From: Anisus vortex
Lineage: Eukaryota > Mollusca > Gastropoda > Planorbidae
Direction: 5' to 3'
Length of the DNA: 64,000 nucleotides
Assembly (NCBI GenBank): GCA_949126835.1
Contig: OX421494.1
Coordinates: forward strand, 56,796,358-56,860,357
In this document: one piece after another, positions 10,316 through 21,300 of the stretch
How positions within the stretch are numbered: the stretch's first letter is position 1
How the letters are laid out: every line of letters starts with the position of its first letter
The notes under the pieces: model-generated
Seen by the model: the letters and a program-made list of their open reading frames with translations, nothing else
The model's database searches: none
Told to the model about the DNA's origin: nothing
Position numbers and translations under genes: made by a program

Positions 10316-13300
10316 ATGGAGGCCACAAATAATCTTACATTGGATCCAGAGATATTTGATCTAACCTCAGAACAGCTTAATAAAATGTCAATGATACAAT
10401 TAAAAGAATTGGCTAAATCATTGGGCATTTCTATCACAGAAACTAGGCCATCAAAAACTAAATTACTTCAAGAGGTAACTGAGTGTTTAAGAAAACAAGG
10501 TACACTAATTATTGAAGAAACTACTGCTAATGATAACATTAATGATGAATCAGATGATGAATTACCTTTTCCTATAAAACAAAGAGTAAAGCATACAACT
10601 GGTGACTTAAGTGAAGAATTGAAATTTAAACTTGAGTTAAGAAAGATGGAATTAGAGATGGAAAGAGAAAGAGAAAGCCAGAGAATTGAGATGGAAAGAG
10701 AAATAGCAAGAGAGAAAATAGCAAGCCAAGAAAGAATTGAGATAGCAAGGTCTCGTACGTCAAATCATTCGAATGCAAGCTCTGAAGCAGATGCAGAACT
10801 GTATAAGTTTAAGAAACATATTCCAGTTTTTGAAGATAATTCGGTGGAAGAGTTCTTCATGATTTTCGAGAGAAACGCTAGAGACTATCAATTTCCCGAG
10901 GGCAAGAAAGCTATACTTCTACGCTCAGCTCTGAATAAAGGAAAGGCACTTGATGTTGTATTAAGTCTTACTGAAGAGGAATTGTATGATTATGAACTGA
11001 TCAAGAATAGAGTACTGCTAAGTTATGCATTAACACCTGAAAAATATAGAAAAGTGTTTCGTGAGTCTAAGAAAGAACAGGAACAATCCCATGTTGATTT
11101 TCTAAGACAGAAAAAGAAATATTTTGAAAGATGGATTCGATCCAAAGGTGTAAACAAAGACTTTGATAAATTAGCTAATCTTATGCTAATGGAAGACTTT
11201 AACAATAACATCAGAGGTGATGTAAGAATACATTTAGCAGACAAAGGTGTAGAACAAGTAGAAACAGCAGCAGTGATGGCAGACGAATATGTTATTATCC
11301 ATTCCAGCAATAAATTTACAACAGTTGATAAATCTAAATTCCAGAATCGAGATATGAAGGTAGAAAAGAAAACCATGAATCCAAATGAATCCTATCAATC
11401 AAAGAGACATCAGCAGAGCAATCAAGGTCCAACAAATTCCAAGCCAACCTGTAGCCATTGTAAACGAATTGGACATACTAAGGAAAAGTGCTGGATATTG
11501 AATGGGAACCCGAATAAAAAGAATGTTGTCTTATCGTATGTAGCAATGCCAAAACAAAGAACTCATGAAAATGTAAAGAAGGATATTAGAACTCAAACAG
11601 AGATACCTAGTGCTAATGCAGATAACCTGACAAAACACACGTATCTAGGAAACTTGAAACCAGAAATAGTTCCTGAAATAGAGACAATGGTTTTCAATAA
11701 TTCTAATTCTAATCTGAGCTCCAAGGAGTCTATATCAGATAGAACCACCATGAGTACTAAACATACCTCTTACAAAAATAACTTGGATACAGATCTCATC
11801 GATACTGAGATACCAAGCAATTGTTTACCATTCATTGAAGAAGGTACCGTGTCATCCATAATAAATGGTGTCACTAGTGAAAAGAACATCAGAATACTCC
11901 GTGATACAGGGGCTGAGGTTTCACTACTTTTAGAGAATACTGTTCCTACGTCACAATCGACATATACAGGACAGGATCTTACTATTCAAGGTGTATCAAG
12001 GAAAAATGTACAAGTTCCTTTGCATCAAATACAGCTGAAGAGTGCGTACTTCACTGGAAATGTAGTTGTGGGTGTGTACAAATCACTTCCGTTTAAAGGC
12101 GTTTCTTTAATACTGGGAAATGATATTGCTGGAGATGTGGTGCATTCCATATCCAAGAAAAAACAATACCTTAATAAAAGTGAGAGCTTTATCAAACCTA
12201 TATGCATCGTCACGAGAGGTATGGCCCAACAACAAAAGTCTGTCGAAACCATGTCAAAGTCAAAAATAGAACCAGAAATTGACCTACAGGCAACTTTCCT
12301 GGCTGACATCTTGAGTGGTCCCTCAGTCAAGACTACTGAAAGTAATTTGTCACCTCGACAATTACTCCTATTAGAACAGAATAGAGATTCAGGAATTAAA
12401 CACCTGAAGAAAAAGGTGATAACTGAACAGGAGGCAGAAATGAACGGAAATGGATTTTTTCTGAAGGAGGGAATATTAATGCAAAAATGGAGAGATGTGA
12501 AATGTGATAATGACAATTGCAGAGAAGGAAGTCAGATTGTGGTACCAGCCATATATCGCAATGACATCTTACACATGGCTCATGACACACCATATGCTGG
12601 TCATCTAGGAGTGAACAAGACTTACCGTCGAATTCTTCCGTACTTCTATTGGCCTGGACTACATCGTGACGTCACAAAATACTGCAAGTCATGCAATACA
12701 TGCCAGATAGTTGGTAAACCTAACCAGACTATACCGGTAGCACCTCTAAAGCCAATACCCGCCTTTGCAGAACCATTTAGCCACTTGCTAATAGACTGTG
12801 TAGGTCCTTTGCCTAAAACAAAGACAGGACACCAGTACTTATTCACTATAATGTGCACTGCCACGAGATATCCTGAAGCTATTCCGCTACGCACCATTAA
12901 CGCAGATAAGATATCTGACGCACTGATTGCATTTTGTTCAAGATACGGTCTTCCAAAGACTATACAGTCAGACCAAGGATCTAACTTTACATCAAAGCTG
13001 TTTAACCAGGTCTTAAAGAAACTAGGCATCCAACATGCAACTTCAACTGCGTACCATCCGCAAAGCCAAGGTGCCCTAGAAAGATATCATCAGACTCTGA
13101 AAACCATGCTCCGCACATACTGTTTTGAGAACACTGAAGACTGGGATCGCGGTATTCCATTCGCTCTTTTCGCGACTAGAGAAACTGTGCAGGAATCTCT
13201 TGGATTCAGTCCGTTCGAGTTAGTGTTTGGACATTCAGTTCGAGGACCTCTAAAACTGTTGCAGGAAACCTTGTTAAATTCTGATGAAGAGACTGGACTC

Positions 13301-14776
13301 GTAGCTTATGTGGAACAATTTAGCAATAGAATCTATCATGCTTTTAATCATGTTAAAGATAATCTTTTGCAGGCTCAGAAAAGAATGAAAGGGTACTATG
13401 ATGTCAAGGCCAGATCCCGATGTTTCCATCCTGGTGATAAAGTCCTCATGTTGACCCAATTGTCTGGACAACCCCTGAGTGCAAAATATACAGGACCATA
13501 TCAGGTTTTAGATAAAATCAGTGATGTAACATACCTTGTAAAAACCCCTGATAGAAGGAAAACACAGAGACTGTGCCATATAAACATGCTAAAACCTTAT
13601 GTTGTTAGGGAAGAACAAACTGACATTAGGCCAGTGAGTGCTATCAAAACTGTTGAAACACCCCCGCCTAAATTTAAAAAGACAATCATAGAAAGTAAAC
13701 TTCAAAACACTGAAGCACTTAAAAACCTCAATGATAAACTGGCACATCTAGACTCAGGTGAACAGACTTCTATCAAGGGTTTAATCTATGATCATGTAAA
13801 TTTGTTTAGTGATGTTCCTAACAAAACAACTTTGGTTACCCATGATGTAGTTTTAAAAGATGATAATGTTAAACCTGTCAAACAACATCCGTATAGGGTT
13901 AATCCCATACAACTTGAACACATCCGTAAAGAAATTGATTATATGCTGAGCAATGATATAATTACTCACAGTAACAGTGATTGGTCATCCCCATGTGTGT
14001 TGGTTCCCAAATCTGATGGTTCACTACGCTTTTGTGTAGACTATAGGAAATTAAACCAAGTGACAAAAACAGATTCGTATCCCATACCACGGATAGATGA
14101 TTTAATCGATAGAGTAAGCACTGCAAACTATGTAACTAAGATTGACTTACTAACAGCTTATTTCCAAATCCCATTAACAGATAGGGCTCAGGAGGTATCA
14201 ACTTTTGTTACTCCTGATGGATTATATAAGTTTAAAGTAATGCCATTCGGAATGGTCAATGCTCCAGCTAGTTTTCAAAGACTAATAAACACTATTATCC
14301 ATGATATCCCACAATGCCATGCATATCTGGACGATATCGTAGTGTTCAGTAATAACTTTAATGATCATCTACATCAGTTAAAACTATTATTCCAAAAACT
14401 AAAACAGGCTAATCTTACTATAAACCTAGTTAAAAGTCAATTTTGCCATGCAGAAATTGAATATTTAGGTCATGTAGTGGGTAATGGCAAAGTAAAACCA
14501 GTGAATGCCAAAGTCAAAGCTATACAGGAATTCCCTGTCCCTAAAACGCAGAAACAACTTCGAGGATTTCTGGGTATGGCCGGGTACTACAGGAAGTTTT
14601 GTAAAAACTTTTCTATTATCACTTGCCCTTTGACAAATCTCTTGAGAAAGAAAAATCAATTTAAGTGGACTCAGGAATGTGACCAAGCCTTTAACGATAT
14701 AAAAGACATACTGACCAAGGCACCAGTATTAGTCTCACCTGATTATACTAAACCTTTCAGAATAACGGTAGACTAG
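10316..14776 (+). CDS. gag-pol: Gag-protease-integrase-reverse transcriptase polyprotein
   Basis: 1486 codons from an ATG after a 404-base leader. In order: a charged, coiled-coil-like gag region (residues about 80-150, rich in RE repeats); a CCHC zinc knuckle CSHCKRIGHTKEKC near residue 379; an aspartic protease active site LRDTGAEVSLL with the catalytic D at about 530; an integrase HHCC zinc finger (H near 763, CKSCNTC near 790); the catalytic D827, D886, E922 with the classic 35-residue spacing; a GPY/F-type motif YTGPYQV; and RT with the YLDD active site near D1339. RNase H follows in the same frame after a TAG at 14774-14776. Integrase upstream of RT is reversed relative to ordinary gypsy elements. 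The TAG is either a recent nonsense change or a readthrough point; the sequence alone does not decide. Confidence 0.95.
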   Translation: MEATNNLTLDPEIFDLTSEQLNKMSMIQLKELAKSLGISITETRPSKTKLLQEVTECLRKQGTLIIEETTANDNINDESDDELPFPIKQRVKHTTGDLSEELKFKLELRKMELEMERERESQRIEMEREIAREKIASQERIEIARSRTSNHSNASSEADAELYKFKKHIPVFEDNSVEEFFMIFERNARDYQFPEGKKAILLRSALNKGKALDVVLSLTEEELYDYELIKNRVLLSYALTPEKYRKVFRESKKEQEQSHVDFLRQKKKYFERWIRSKGVNKDFDKLANLMLMEDFNNNIRGDVRIHLADKGVEQVETAAVMADEYVIIHSSNKFTTVDKSKFQNRDMKVEKKTMNPNESYQSKRHQQSNQGPTNSKPTCSHCKRIGHTKEKCWILNGNPNKKNVVLSYVAMPKQRTHENVKKDIRTQTEIPSANADNLTKHTYLGNLKPEIVPEIETMVFNNSNSNLSSKESISDRTTMSTKHTSYKNNLDTDLIDTEIPSNCLPFIEEGTVSSIINGVTSEKNIRILRDTGAEVSLLLENTVPTSQSTYTGQDLTIQGVSRKNVQVPLHQIQLKSAYFTGNVVVGVYKSLPFKGVSLILGNDIAGDVVHSISKKKQYLNKSESFIKPICIVTRGMAQQQKSVETMSKSKIEPEIDLQATFLADILSGPSVKTTESNLSPRQLLLLEQNRDSGIKHLKKKVITEQEAEMNGNGFFLKEGILMQKWRDVKCDNDNCREGSQIVVPAIYRNDILHMAHDTPYAGHLGVNKTYRRILPYFYWPGLHRDVTKYCKSCNTCQIVGKPNQTIPVAPLKPIPAFAEPFSHLLIDCVGPLPKTKTGHQYLFTIMCTATRYPEAIPLRTINADKISDALIAFCSRYGLPKTIQSDQGSNFTSKLFNQVLKKLGIQHATSTAYHPQSQGALERYHQTLKTMLRTYCFENTEDWDRGIPFALFATRETVQESLGFSPFELVFGHSVRGPLKLLQETLLNSDEETGLVAYVEQFSNRIYHAFNHVKDNLLQAQKRMKGYYDVKARSRCFHPGDKVLMLTQLSGQPLSAKYTGPYQVLDKISDVTYLVKTPDRRKTQRLCHINMLKPYVVREEQTDIRPVSAIKTVETPPPKFKKTIIESKLQNTEALKNLNDKLAHLDSGEQTSIKGLIYDHVNLFSDVPNKTTLVTHDVVLKDDNVKPVKQHPYRVNPIQLEHIRKEIDYMLSNDIITHSNSDWSSPCVLVPKSDGSLRFCVDYRKLNQVTKTDSYPIPRIDDLIDRVSTANYVTKIDLLTAYFQIPLTDRAQEVSTFVTPDGLYKFKVMPFGMVNAPASFQRLINTIIHDIPQCHAYLDDIVVFSNNFNDHLHQLKLLFQKLKQANLTINLVKSQFCHAEIEYLGHVVGNGKVKPVNAKVKAIQEFPVPKTQKQLRGFLGMAGYYRKFCKNFSIITCPLTNLLRKKNQFKWTQECDQAFNDIKDILTKAPVLVSPDYTKPFRITVD

Positions 14777-14788
14777 TGTAATACAGGA

Positions 14789-15124
14789 ATGGGCGCGGTA
14801 ATCTCACAAATAGGAGATGATTCACTTGAACATCCCATTAGCTTTTGTTCAAAAAAATTTAACCCACATGAGGTAAATTATAGCACAATAGAGCAGGAAT
14901 TAATAGGACTTATCCAAGCATTGAAACATTTCAATTACTATGTAAATGGTTCTCAGTTCCCAATCGAGATATTCACTGATCACAATCCCCTAGTATTTCT
15001 TTCCCGCATCAAACAAAATCAGCGCATTCTAAGATGGAGTTTGTTTATTCAAGCTTACAACTTAAAAATAACTCACTTATCTGGAAAAGATAACATCGTC
15101 GCGGACACCCTATCGCGCATGTAA
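14789..15124 (+). CDS. RNase H domain, in frame with pol beyond a TAG
   Basis: About 111 codons from the first ATG after the stop, in the same frame as the long ORF. Typical gypsy RNase H blocks are present: MGAVISQ, SFCSKKFNPHEVNYSTIEQE, LKHFNYYVNG, FTDHNPLVFL and the ending ADTLSRM. The coding signal begins directly after the stop (CNTGMGAV), so the domain is a natural continuation of pol and not a separate gene. The 772 bases from here to the 3' LTR are non-coding, and no env is seen. Confidence 0.9.
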   Translation: MGAVISQIGDDSLEHPISFCSKKFNPHEVNYSTIEQELIGLIQALKHFNYYVNGSQFPIEIFTDHNPLVFLSRIKQNQRILRWSLFIQAYNLKITHLSGKDNIVADTLSRM

Positions 15125-15896
15125 CAAATGTATAAGGAAATAGATAACTTCATGTATATATTCTGATAATCCTAACTAAGAGAATTGGATCATTTAAAAT
15201 ATAAATGCATGAATATATGAATATGTTGTGATTATTTTATGCAATATCTTATGCCTTATTTTATGCCATGAATATTTCCATTTGCTAAAACAAATATTAT
15301 TATTGTTGTAGGAAAAAAGAAAAAACCTAATAAGTTACTTTTAAGTATTATTGATTTATGGACATAATTTTCTTTATTAGTAAGATAATGAATGAACAGA
15401 AATGTACATCCTTATTTTGAAACAATCAAACTATAGTTGTGATTATGTAAAAACCAAGATAGAGTAATGTGCATACACTTCACATGCTTACACACTTAAG
15501 ATTAAACTCTTACTTTAAAATTTATTTAAATATTAATTTCATTTAAGTTGAATTAATTAATGATTGAATTGTTTAATATGATAACATTAGTTATGTTGAT
15601 TTTTACCTTATAAATAAGATGATGATGTTTATAAGGAATGATATCTCAGAGAGTATAATTTTTAGAATAACGCGAACATGTGTTATGGTCTAAGGATAAC
15701 TTGAGATCCTATATGATGAGGGTTTAATAGAATAAATTATTTCCCTTACTTGTCTTATTTAACGGACTACCCAGGTGGAGTCAGTTTTTTTTTTGTATAT
15801 TGTTTAGAACTAAAGTTAAGTGCAGGCGGTTCTAAAAGAAATTGCACACTTCTATTGTTTAGTATGCAATGTTCTTTTCCTTTTGGTACGGGCGAC
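15125..15896 (+). other. Non-coding 3' region of the LTR element
   Basis: AT-rich with no reading frame of note. A clean polypurine tract is not obvious immediately before the 3' LTR; the last bases are GGTACGGGCGAC. Confidence 0.7.
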
Positions 15897-16921
15897 TGTT
15901 ACGAAACGTAAATTCCCTACATTGTAATGTTAATAAACCAACTAAATCATTTAAGCGAATTGCGTTTAAACGATATAAAATATTTCTCAGCTCAAGGTTT
16001 CCCCCCGGGTTTTTCCTAACCTAATGAGAGCATTATTGTTTTTTTATTAACCTCGATAAAAACATGAACTGTTCACGTAAACACAGCGTGTCAAGGTCGT
16101 CCGGTCTCTCCTTATTTTGTTAGAGCATTATTGCTTGACATTCTGATCACGCAGTCAACATGCAGGCTTGATTTAAATATTCGTGTCACTAGGCTGTCTG
16201 GTTTTTCCAACGATTGACCCGTAATATATTTCTACGCGATTCGACACTTTTGGTCAGTTCTTGGCGTACATTCGATCAGATAACATCTAAGATTCTGAGT
16301 CTCTGAGTATCGTTTCTATTTAAGTTGTATTATGGAAAATTTATTATTCTACTATTAACTACAATGCTATATGTTCATTGAGGATATTCATTACTAATTG
16401 GAATATGTGTAGTTCTTGATTGTGTATATAATATTATTTGGATTCCTACTGGATTGATGTTGTAAATTAAACCAAATTTATCGTTGCTTTCTACACAACT
16501 TGGTTAGCGTCAATATTTCAAAGTTATATACATGTGTGTATGTGTAATATTTATTCAACTATATTAATAATCTACACTACCACTCGACATCGAGGTTCTT
16601 GCTGTATAATATGAGCCACATAAATAATTATACATGAAGTAAATCAACTGAAAACTCTAAAACTACGCTATGTGAATTGCCAGGGGATTATAAGAACCAG
16701 GAATACTCTAGACAACTACAAATAAACTTCAGATTAATATAATAAGATCTTCACTAATACAAGGATACTCACACTAATAATAACAATACTATAACTATTA
16801 TTTTCATAAATTGAATGGGGGCTCTAGCCGTAATAACATTATAAATCATAATTATACTTGTGTGATCTAAATAGAACGTCTCATCCATAATTTATTATGG
16901 TGAATAAATTGCCTTGTAATA
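15897..16921 (+). repeat. 3' LTR
   Basis: 1025 bp, matching the 5' LTR with one visible mismatch (C at 16877). It is followed by target duplication CTAC. Confidence 0.95.
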
Positions 16922-16925
16922 CTAC

Positions 16926-17389
16926 TTACAGGCAAATCAAGACATATACATCGTGGTATAGAAGCCAACATTTCAATTGCGGGCTGAAACAAAAATCAAA
17001 TATAGTTGACCGATGCATCTGTACGTTAGGCTACATTCAAAATAGCCTATCTTACATAAGATTGAATGGCTCCGAATTCGGCAACGGTAAATATGACAAA
17101 ACTCTCAAACCGATAAAGATGGCAACTTAAACAAAATTGCAATGAAAGTCGAAATAAAAAGATATGCACTTCTCCTCGCCTTAACCCTAACCCTAACCCT
17201 CGCCTACTTTATTCCCATGGATCATTAACGCAGTAGCTAGTTCGTAAACCCCAACTATCGCCAGGTAACACAAATACCAGACTTTCAGACAAGGCGTCCA
17301 GGCACCTTGGCGGGGTTGAGACGGGATGCAGCGCGCATTGCTTCCTCCCCACTGAGCCTGAGAGCCTAATGGCAAAGAATTGATCCTTG
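16926..17389. other. No gene recognised; short telomere-like run
   Basis: Unique sequence with a short interstitial run AACCCTAACCCTAACCCT at about 17174-17192. The reading frames here show no family likeness. Confidence 0.5.
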
Positions 17390-17500
17390 GACGCGCGACA
17401 GGAGATGTCACACATGGGCTACCCCGCCGGTGTGCTCTTAATGCAAGCGTATCGGTAATTACTACACTTTACGAGACCATGGGTACATACGTGTCAGCCA
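17390..17500 (+). repeat. Dispersed GC-rich repeat, copy 2
   Basis: Plus-strand match to the minus strand of about 3980-4090, with shared CACATG, CCGCCGGTGT, CGTATCGG and TGGGTACA blocks. The class is unknown. The 17500-17780 stretch is unrecognised. Confidence 0.5.
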
Positions 17501-17787
17501 ATTATCAATGTTATTTTCCTTACATAGCCGGATGCGTATTGCCAATACAGTTACCAACAGCCAACAGCTTATACTTACATGAACATCGAACAGCTGACTG
17601 CAATAGACGTTATGAGAAGCTGTATCAACAGGATGGTGTACACTCGCCGTACGAAAACTGCAGACACAAAAAGATAAACAAATAACAGAAGGCCTGTACC
17701 AGCAATCTGGCATTTATTAAACGCCACAATCATTCACGGAGATATCAATCATATAATATAGATCATACAAAACGTGCAATTTATAGG

Positions 17788-17976
17788 CAAGGGTCGGCAA
17801 CCTTTTGGTAATAGTGTACCAAAGTAAGAGCATAAAAGTCAAACCTCACTTTCCTGTAGAAGGTACTAATTGCCCTTTTTTTGTGAGTCTTCCGCGTGCC
17901 ACTGAAAATTGATCTGCGTACCAAGTCTGGAACACATGTCAAGTCTGGCACACGTGCCAAAGGTTGCCGATCCTTG
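17788..17976 (+). mobile_element. hAT-type MITE (GTCGGCAACC family)
   Basis: Ends CAAGGGTCGGCAACC and GGTTGCCGATCCTTG are inverted repeats. The interior shares CTTCCGCGTGCCACTGAAAAT with copies at 40.4 and 41.3 kb. The flanking 8-mers (TTTATAGG, CTGAAGAA) do not match, so the target duplication is lost. Confidence 0.8.
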
Positions 17977-18053
17977 CTGAAGAATGTTAAAATGCATCTA
18001 AAATGAATCCAGAAAAGCCTTTCAATTTATTTAAAACTGTAATATATTATACC

Positions 18054-18056
<3 letters not shown>

Positions 18057-18136
<80 letters not shown>
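18057..18136. repeat. (TA)n microsatellite
   Basis: About 80 bp of uninterrupted TA dinucleotides. The flanking sequence to 19017 is AT-rich and has no recognised gene; a short CATTCTATCTGATC-containing repeat occurs about three times near 18450-18560. Confidence 0.95.
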
Positions 18137-18138
<2 letters not shown>

Positions 18139-19017
18139 CTTTTATTTCCTTTGCATTTTAAAGTTTATGTATTATTTAGAATTTATGTGTAAGGGCAAAG
18201 ATAAAACTCTAAAAAAAATGTTGCCCTACTGTTATATATAAGCAATATTTCCACTATCAAAATTGTTTAAGTCATAACCAATGTATTTATTATGCATAAA
18301 GCTTATTCAAAACTTTCAGAAAATAATATTTTAATTGTTTAGTTTTGCTTACTCGCTTTCTTCTGTGGATCATCGAATGGCCTGGGGCCGGTAGCAACCT
18401 GGAAGACACCATAGAATTATCAAAAAAGTACAGAATTTTAATGAACAATATATTCTTTCAGATCATGGTGTCGAACATATCTGATCCAATACATTCTATC
18501 TGATCATTGTGTCGAACATATCTGTCCCTCCACAATACATTCTATTTGATTTTGGTGTCGAAGATATCTGACCCTCCACCACGAATTGAGTCGCATTGTG
18601 CCCTAGGGTCATTTTCAGTTATTAAGTATTCCTTGTATTAACTTGAATGCTGATTTCCATGGTGAAAACCGTTTCAAAATCGAAGAAACAGTCTATCAGT
18701 ATATGTGTTTTGCTATACCCACTGTCTGAAACCTTCGTTTAAGAAATTTCTATTTTACTATAATGCTTTTACGAACGAAACAATGCAGGTTGTTATTTTA
18801 ATATAATTTTATTCGTTTATAATTTTAAAAAATCTGACAACAGAAACGTGAAGAAATAAATAAATAATTTGAAATTATCAAAATACGAAAATCCACATTT
18901 TACACCGTCATATTTTTGGCTGTAGCTCAAAAAGGTTTGAGGCACAAAACGACTAAATTTGTGGTAAAGAGTCATACATATAGTCTAGACCTAATACGTT
19001 ATTCGAGGGCTAAAGGG

Positions 19018-19023
19018 AACGTA
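19018..19023. other. Target-site duplication, left (AACGTA)
   Basis: AACGTA abuts the first base of the foldback element. The same six bases follow its last base at 33798-33803. Flanking sequence outside these hexamers is not shared. Confidence 0.9.
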
Positions 19024-19056
19024 AGTAGTGTAGTGTGTAGTTTTCAGGTAGTATTT

Positions 19057-19182
19057 GAGGCGTACGCCTCGAGGTGTACGCCTCAGTTGACCTTTGACCT
19101 TTGACCCCGGCCGTGACCTTTGACCCGGAAGTGACCCCTACCGGAAGTCGTTGTACCGGAAGTGACGTCATCCAAGATGGCG
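19057..19182 (+). promoter_or_regulatory. Terminal cluster of promoter-type motifs, left copy
   Basis: Within 126 bp: two tandem 14-bp palindromes (GAGGCGTACGCCTC, then GAGGTGTACGCCTC, 19057-19084); direct-repeat nuclear-receptor sites (complement AGGTCAAAGGTCA, 19088-19126); three CCGGAAGT ETS cores at 19125, 19141 and 19156; a full CRE TGACGTCA at 19163-19170; and AAGATGGCG, a YY1-type core, at 19174-19182. Spacing is tight, as in TATA-less promoters. Function is inferred from motifs only. Confidence 0.65.
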
Positions 19183-19199
19183 TCTTGTCGTGTTGTTAT

Positions 19200-21300
19200 A
19201 CGAGGGTTTTTTAATTAAGGGTAATACATTTTGTCAGCGGTTCTAAAATTATTTTTCCCATTGTCTTACAATGATTGATTTTCCTATTGCCTTACAATGA
19301 TTGACACATGTCATATTATTTCTCCCATTGTTTTATAATGGTCTTTATAAGGTTCAGCGGTTCTAAAATTTTATAATTATTTGATAATATTAATTAATTG
19401 GTTATTTTTATAGTGTTCTTAATCATTTTCAATAGTAAAAGGCTTTTTTCAATAAGTTTATTGTGTTTTTTGCCCTAATTAGCATCTTTAAATCGATAAT
19501 TGTCTTGTAAGGGTCATTTTTAATTACTTGGAGACAGTAATTGTCTTAATTTATTCTTAATTAATTAACTAATTATTATTTTTATAGCCATAATTAGCAT
19601 GTAAAGGAGCGTTTATTAATTACCAAGGGCCCTAATTATCACATTTTAATCAATAATTCTCTAATAACGTGTCTTATTACTTACTTGGACACAGTAATTG
19701 TCTTAATTTATTCATAATTAATTAACTAATTATTATTTGAATAGCCATAATTAGCATGTAAAAGGGCGTTTATTAATTACAAAGGGGTGTAATTATCACA
19801 TTTTACTCAATAATTCTCTAATAACGTACCTTATTAATTACTTGGACAAAGTAATTTTCTTAATTTATTCTTAACTAATTAACTAATTATAATTTTTTTT
19901 TTTACCATAATTAGCGTGTAAAGGATTGTTTTTAATTACTAAGGGGCCGTAATTACCACTAAATAGACCACATTTTATATACTTTTTCCATTTTTACTTA
20001 CTGGGGTACAGTAATTTTCTTAATTGTATACTTTATTAATTAACTAATTATATTTTTTTAACCATAATTAGCGTGTAAAGGAACGTTTTTAATTACTAAA
20101 GACCGTAATTATCACTAAATAGAACACATTTTATATACTTTTACTTACTTGGACACAGTATTTTTTTTTTATTCCTAATTAATTAATTAATTATAGTTTT
20201 TAGTCATAATTACTATTTTTTAATTTTCTTTTAAACATAATTATTTTTAATTTGAATTGATAATCAATGTTTTGAAAGTCTAAACATATATCCTTAAACA
20301 TTTTTAGAACCCCTGAGTCGCTTATTCACATCGCTGTCGAAATTTTACCTGAGCAGCTGTTTATTTTTATTTTTTATCGCGCACCGTGCGTCTTTTAATG
20401 ACTTTTTCAGCTGTTGTGTAAACTCTTTGGTGGTGCTGTTCTCGCTCGCGCTGTTAATGACTTTTTCATCTGTTGAGAAAAGTCTTTTGATCTTGTTTCA
20501 CTCGCTTTTTAATGACCTGGTGTGAAATAGAGATAAAACTGCCCTTTCAAAGCCTGCTATGGGAGATAATATATATAGCACTAAAAGTTTTTTCTTTACA
20601 ACTTACATTTCCCAGATATTATTCGAGTTTTTTTTTTTGTTTTTTTTATGATTTGCATTAGTTTTGGGGGTATTTTTTCTTTGTATTTCGAGTATTCCTT
20701 TTTTAAATATTTCTCTTTTCAATTTAAATAATTTAAATTTTTTAATCGTTAAATGCAATGTTTGACTTACTATAACATCATTATTTCCTTAATTTTATAC
20801 TTACCTATTTTAAATGTGTATCTTTTAAATTTAAATTTTCTTAATTTTCTTTTGATAATTGAATTTTAAGATTCTTTATTTACTTACTAAAAGCCGTGAT
20901 TTTCTTTATTTTAAACATACACATTTTACAATTAAAACGATAAGTAAATACAATTTTTACTTACTAAAACCAGTAATTTCTTAATTTTATACGAAATTAA
21001 TTAACGAATTATATTTTTTATAGCCATAATTATCTTGTAAATTGGCGCTTTTAATTACTAAGAGTCCTAATAAGCACATTTTAAACGACACTTCTTTTGT
21101 AAGGAACACCTATTTACTTACATGGATAGAGTAATTATCTTTATTTTATACTTAATTCATTATTTAATTTTTATTTTATAACCATAATTATATTGTAAAG
21201 GACGTTTTTTATTAAGATGACGTCTAATTTGTTGTTACACGTGATTTTAATACGTGATTGTTTAAATTTAAGAATGTTAATATTAATATTTTGGTTTAAT
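19200..21300. repeat. TAATTA-rich degenerate tandem repeats, left copy
   Basis: Roughly seven diverged units of about 120-170 bp. Each has a TTACTTGGACACAGTAATT-like block, an AATTAATTAACTAATTA block, CCATAATTAGC and a GTAAAGG run. No coding potential. It separates the terminal motif cluster from the zinc-finger gene. Confidence 0.8.

Larger units (their letters stand above)
8887..16921 (+). mobile_element. LTR retrotransposon, Ty3/gypsy-related, Gmr1-like domain order
   Basis: A complete insertion of about 8.0 kb: two 1025-bp LTRs, one long gag-pol frame, and a 4-bp target duplication CTAC at 8883-8886 and 16922-16925. LTRs start TGTTAC and end GTAATA, an almost perfect short inversion. The only LTR difference I found by eye is G at 9867 versus C at 16877, so insertion is recent. 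The order gag, protease, integrase, reverse transcriptase, RNase H is copia-like, although the RT and RNase H themselves are gypsy-like. This is the arrangement described for Gmr1-like elements. No envelope gene is seen. A single in-frame TAG separates RT from RNase H. Confidence 0.93.

Noticed and set aside
15125..15896. Envelope gene in the LTR element
   Set aside because: No reading frame of any size between RNase H and the 3' LTR.
17174..17192. Telomere or chromosome-end signal
   Set aside because: Only about three AACCCT units, embedded in unique sequence.
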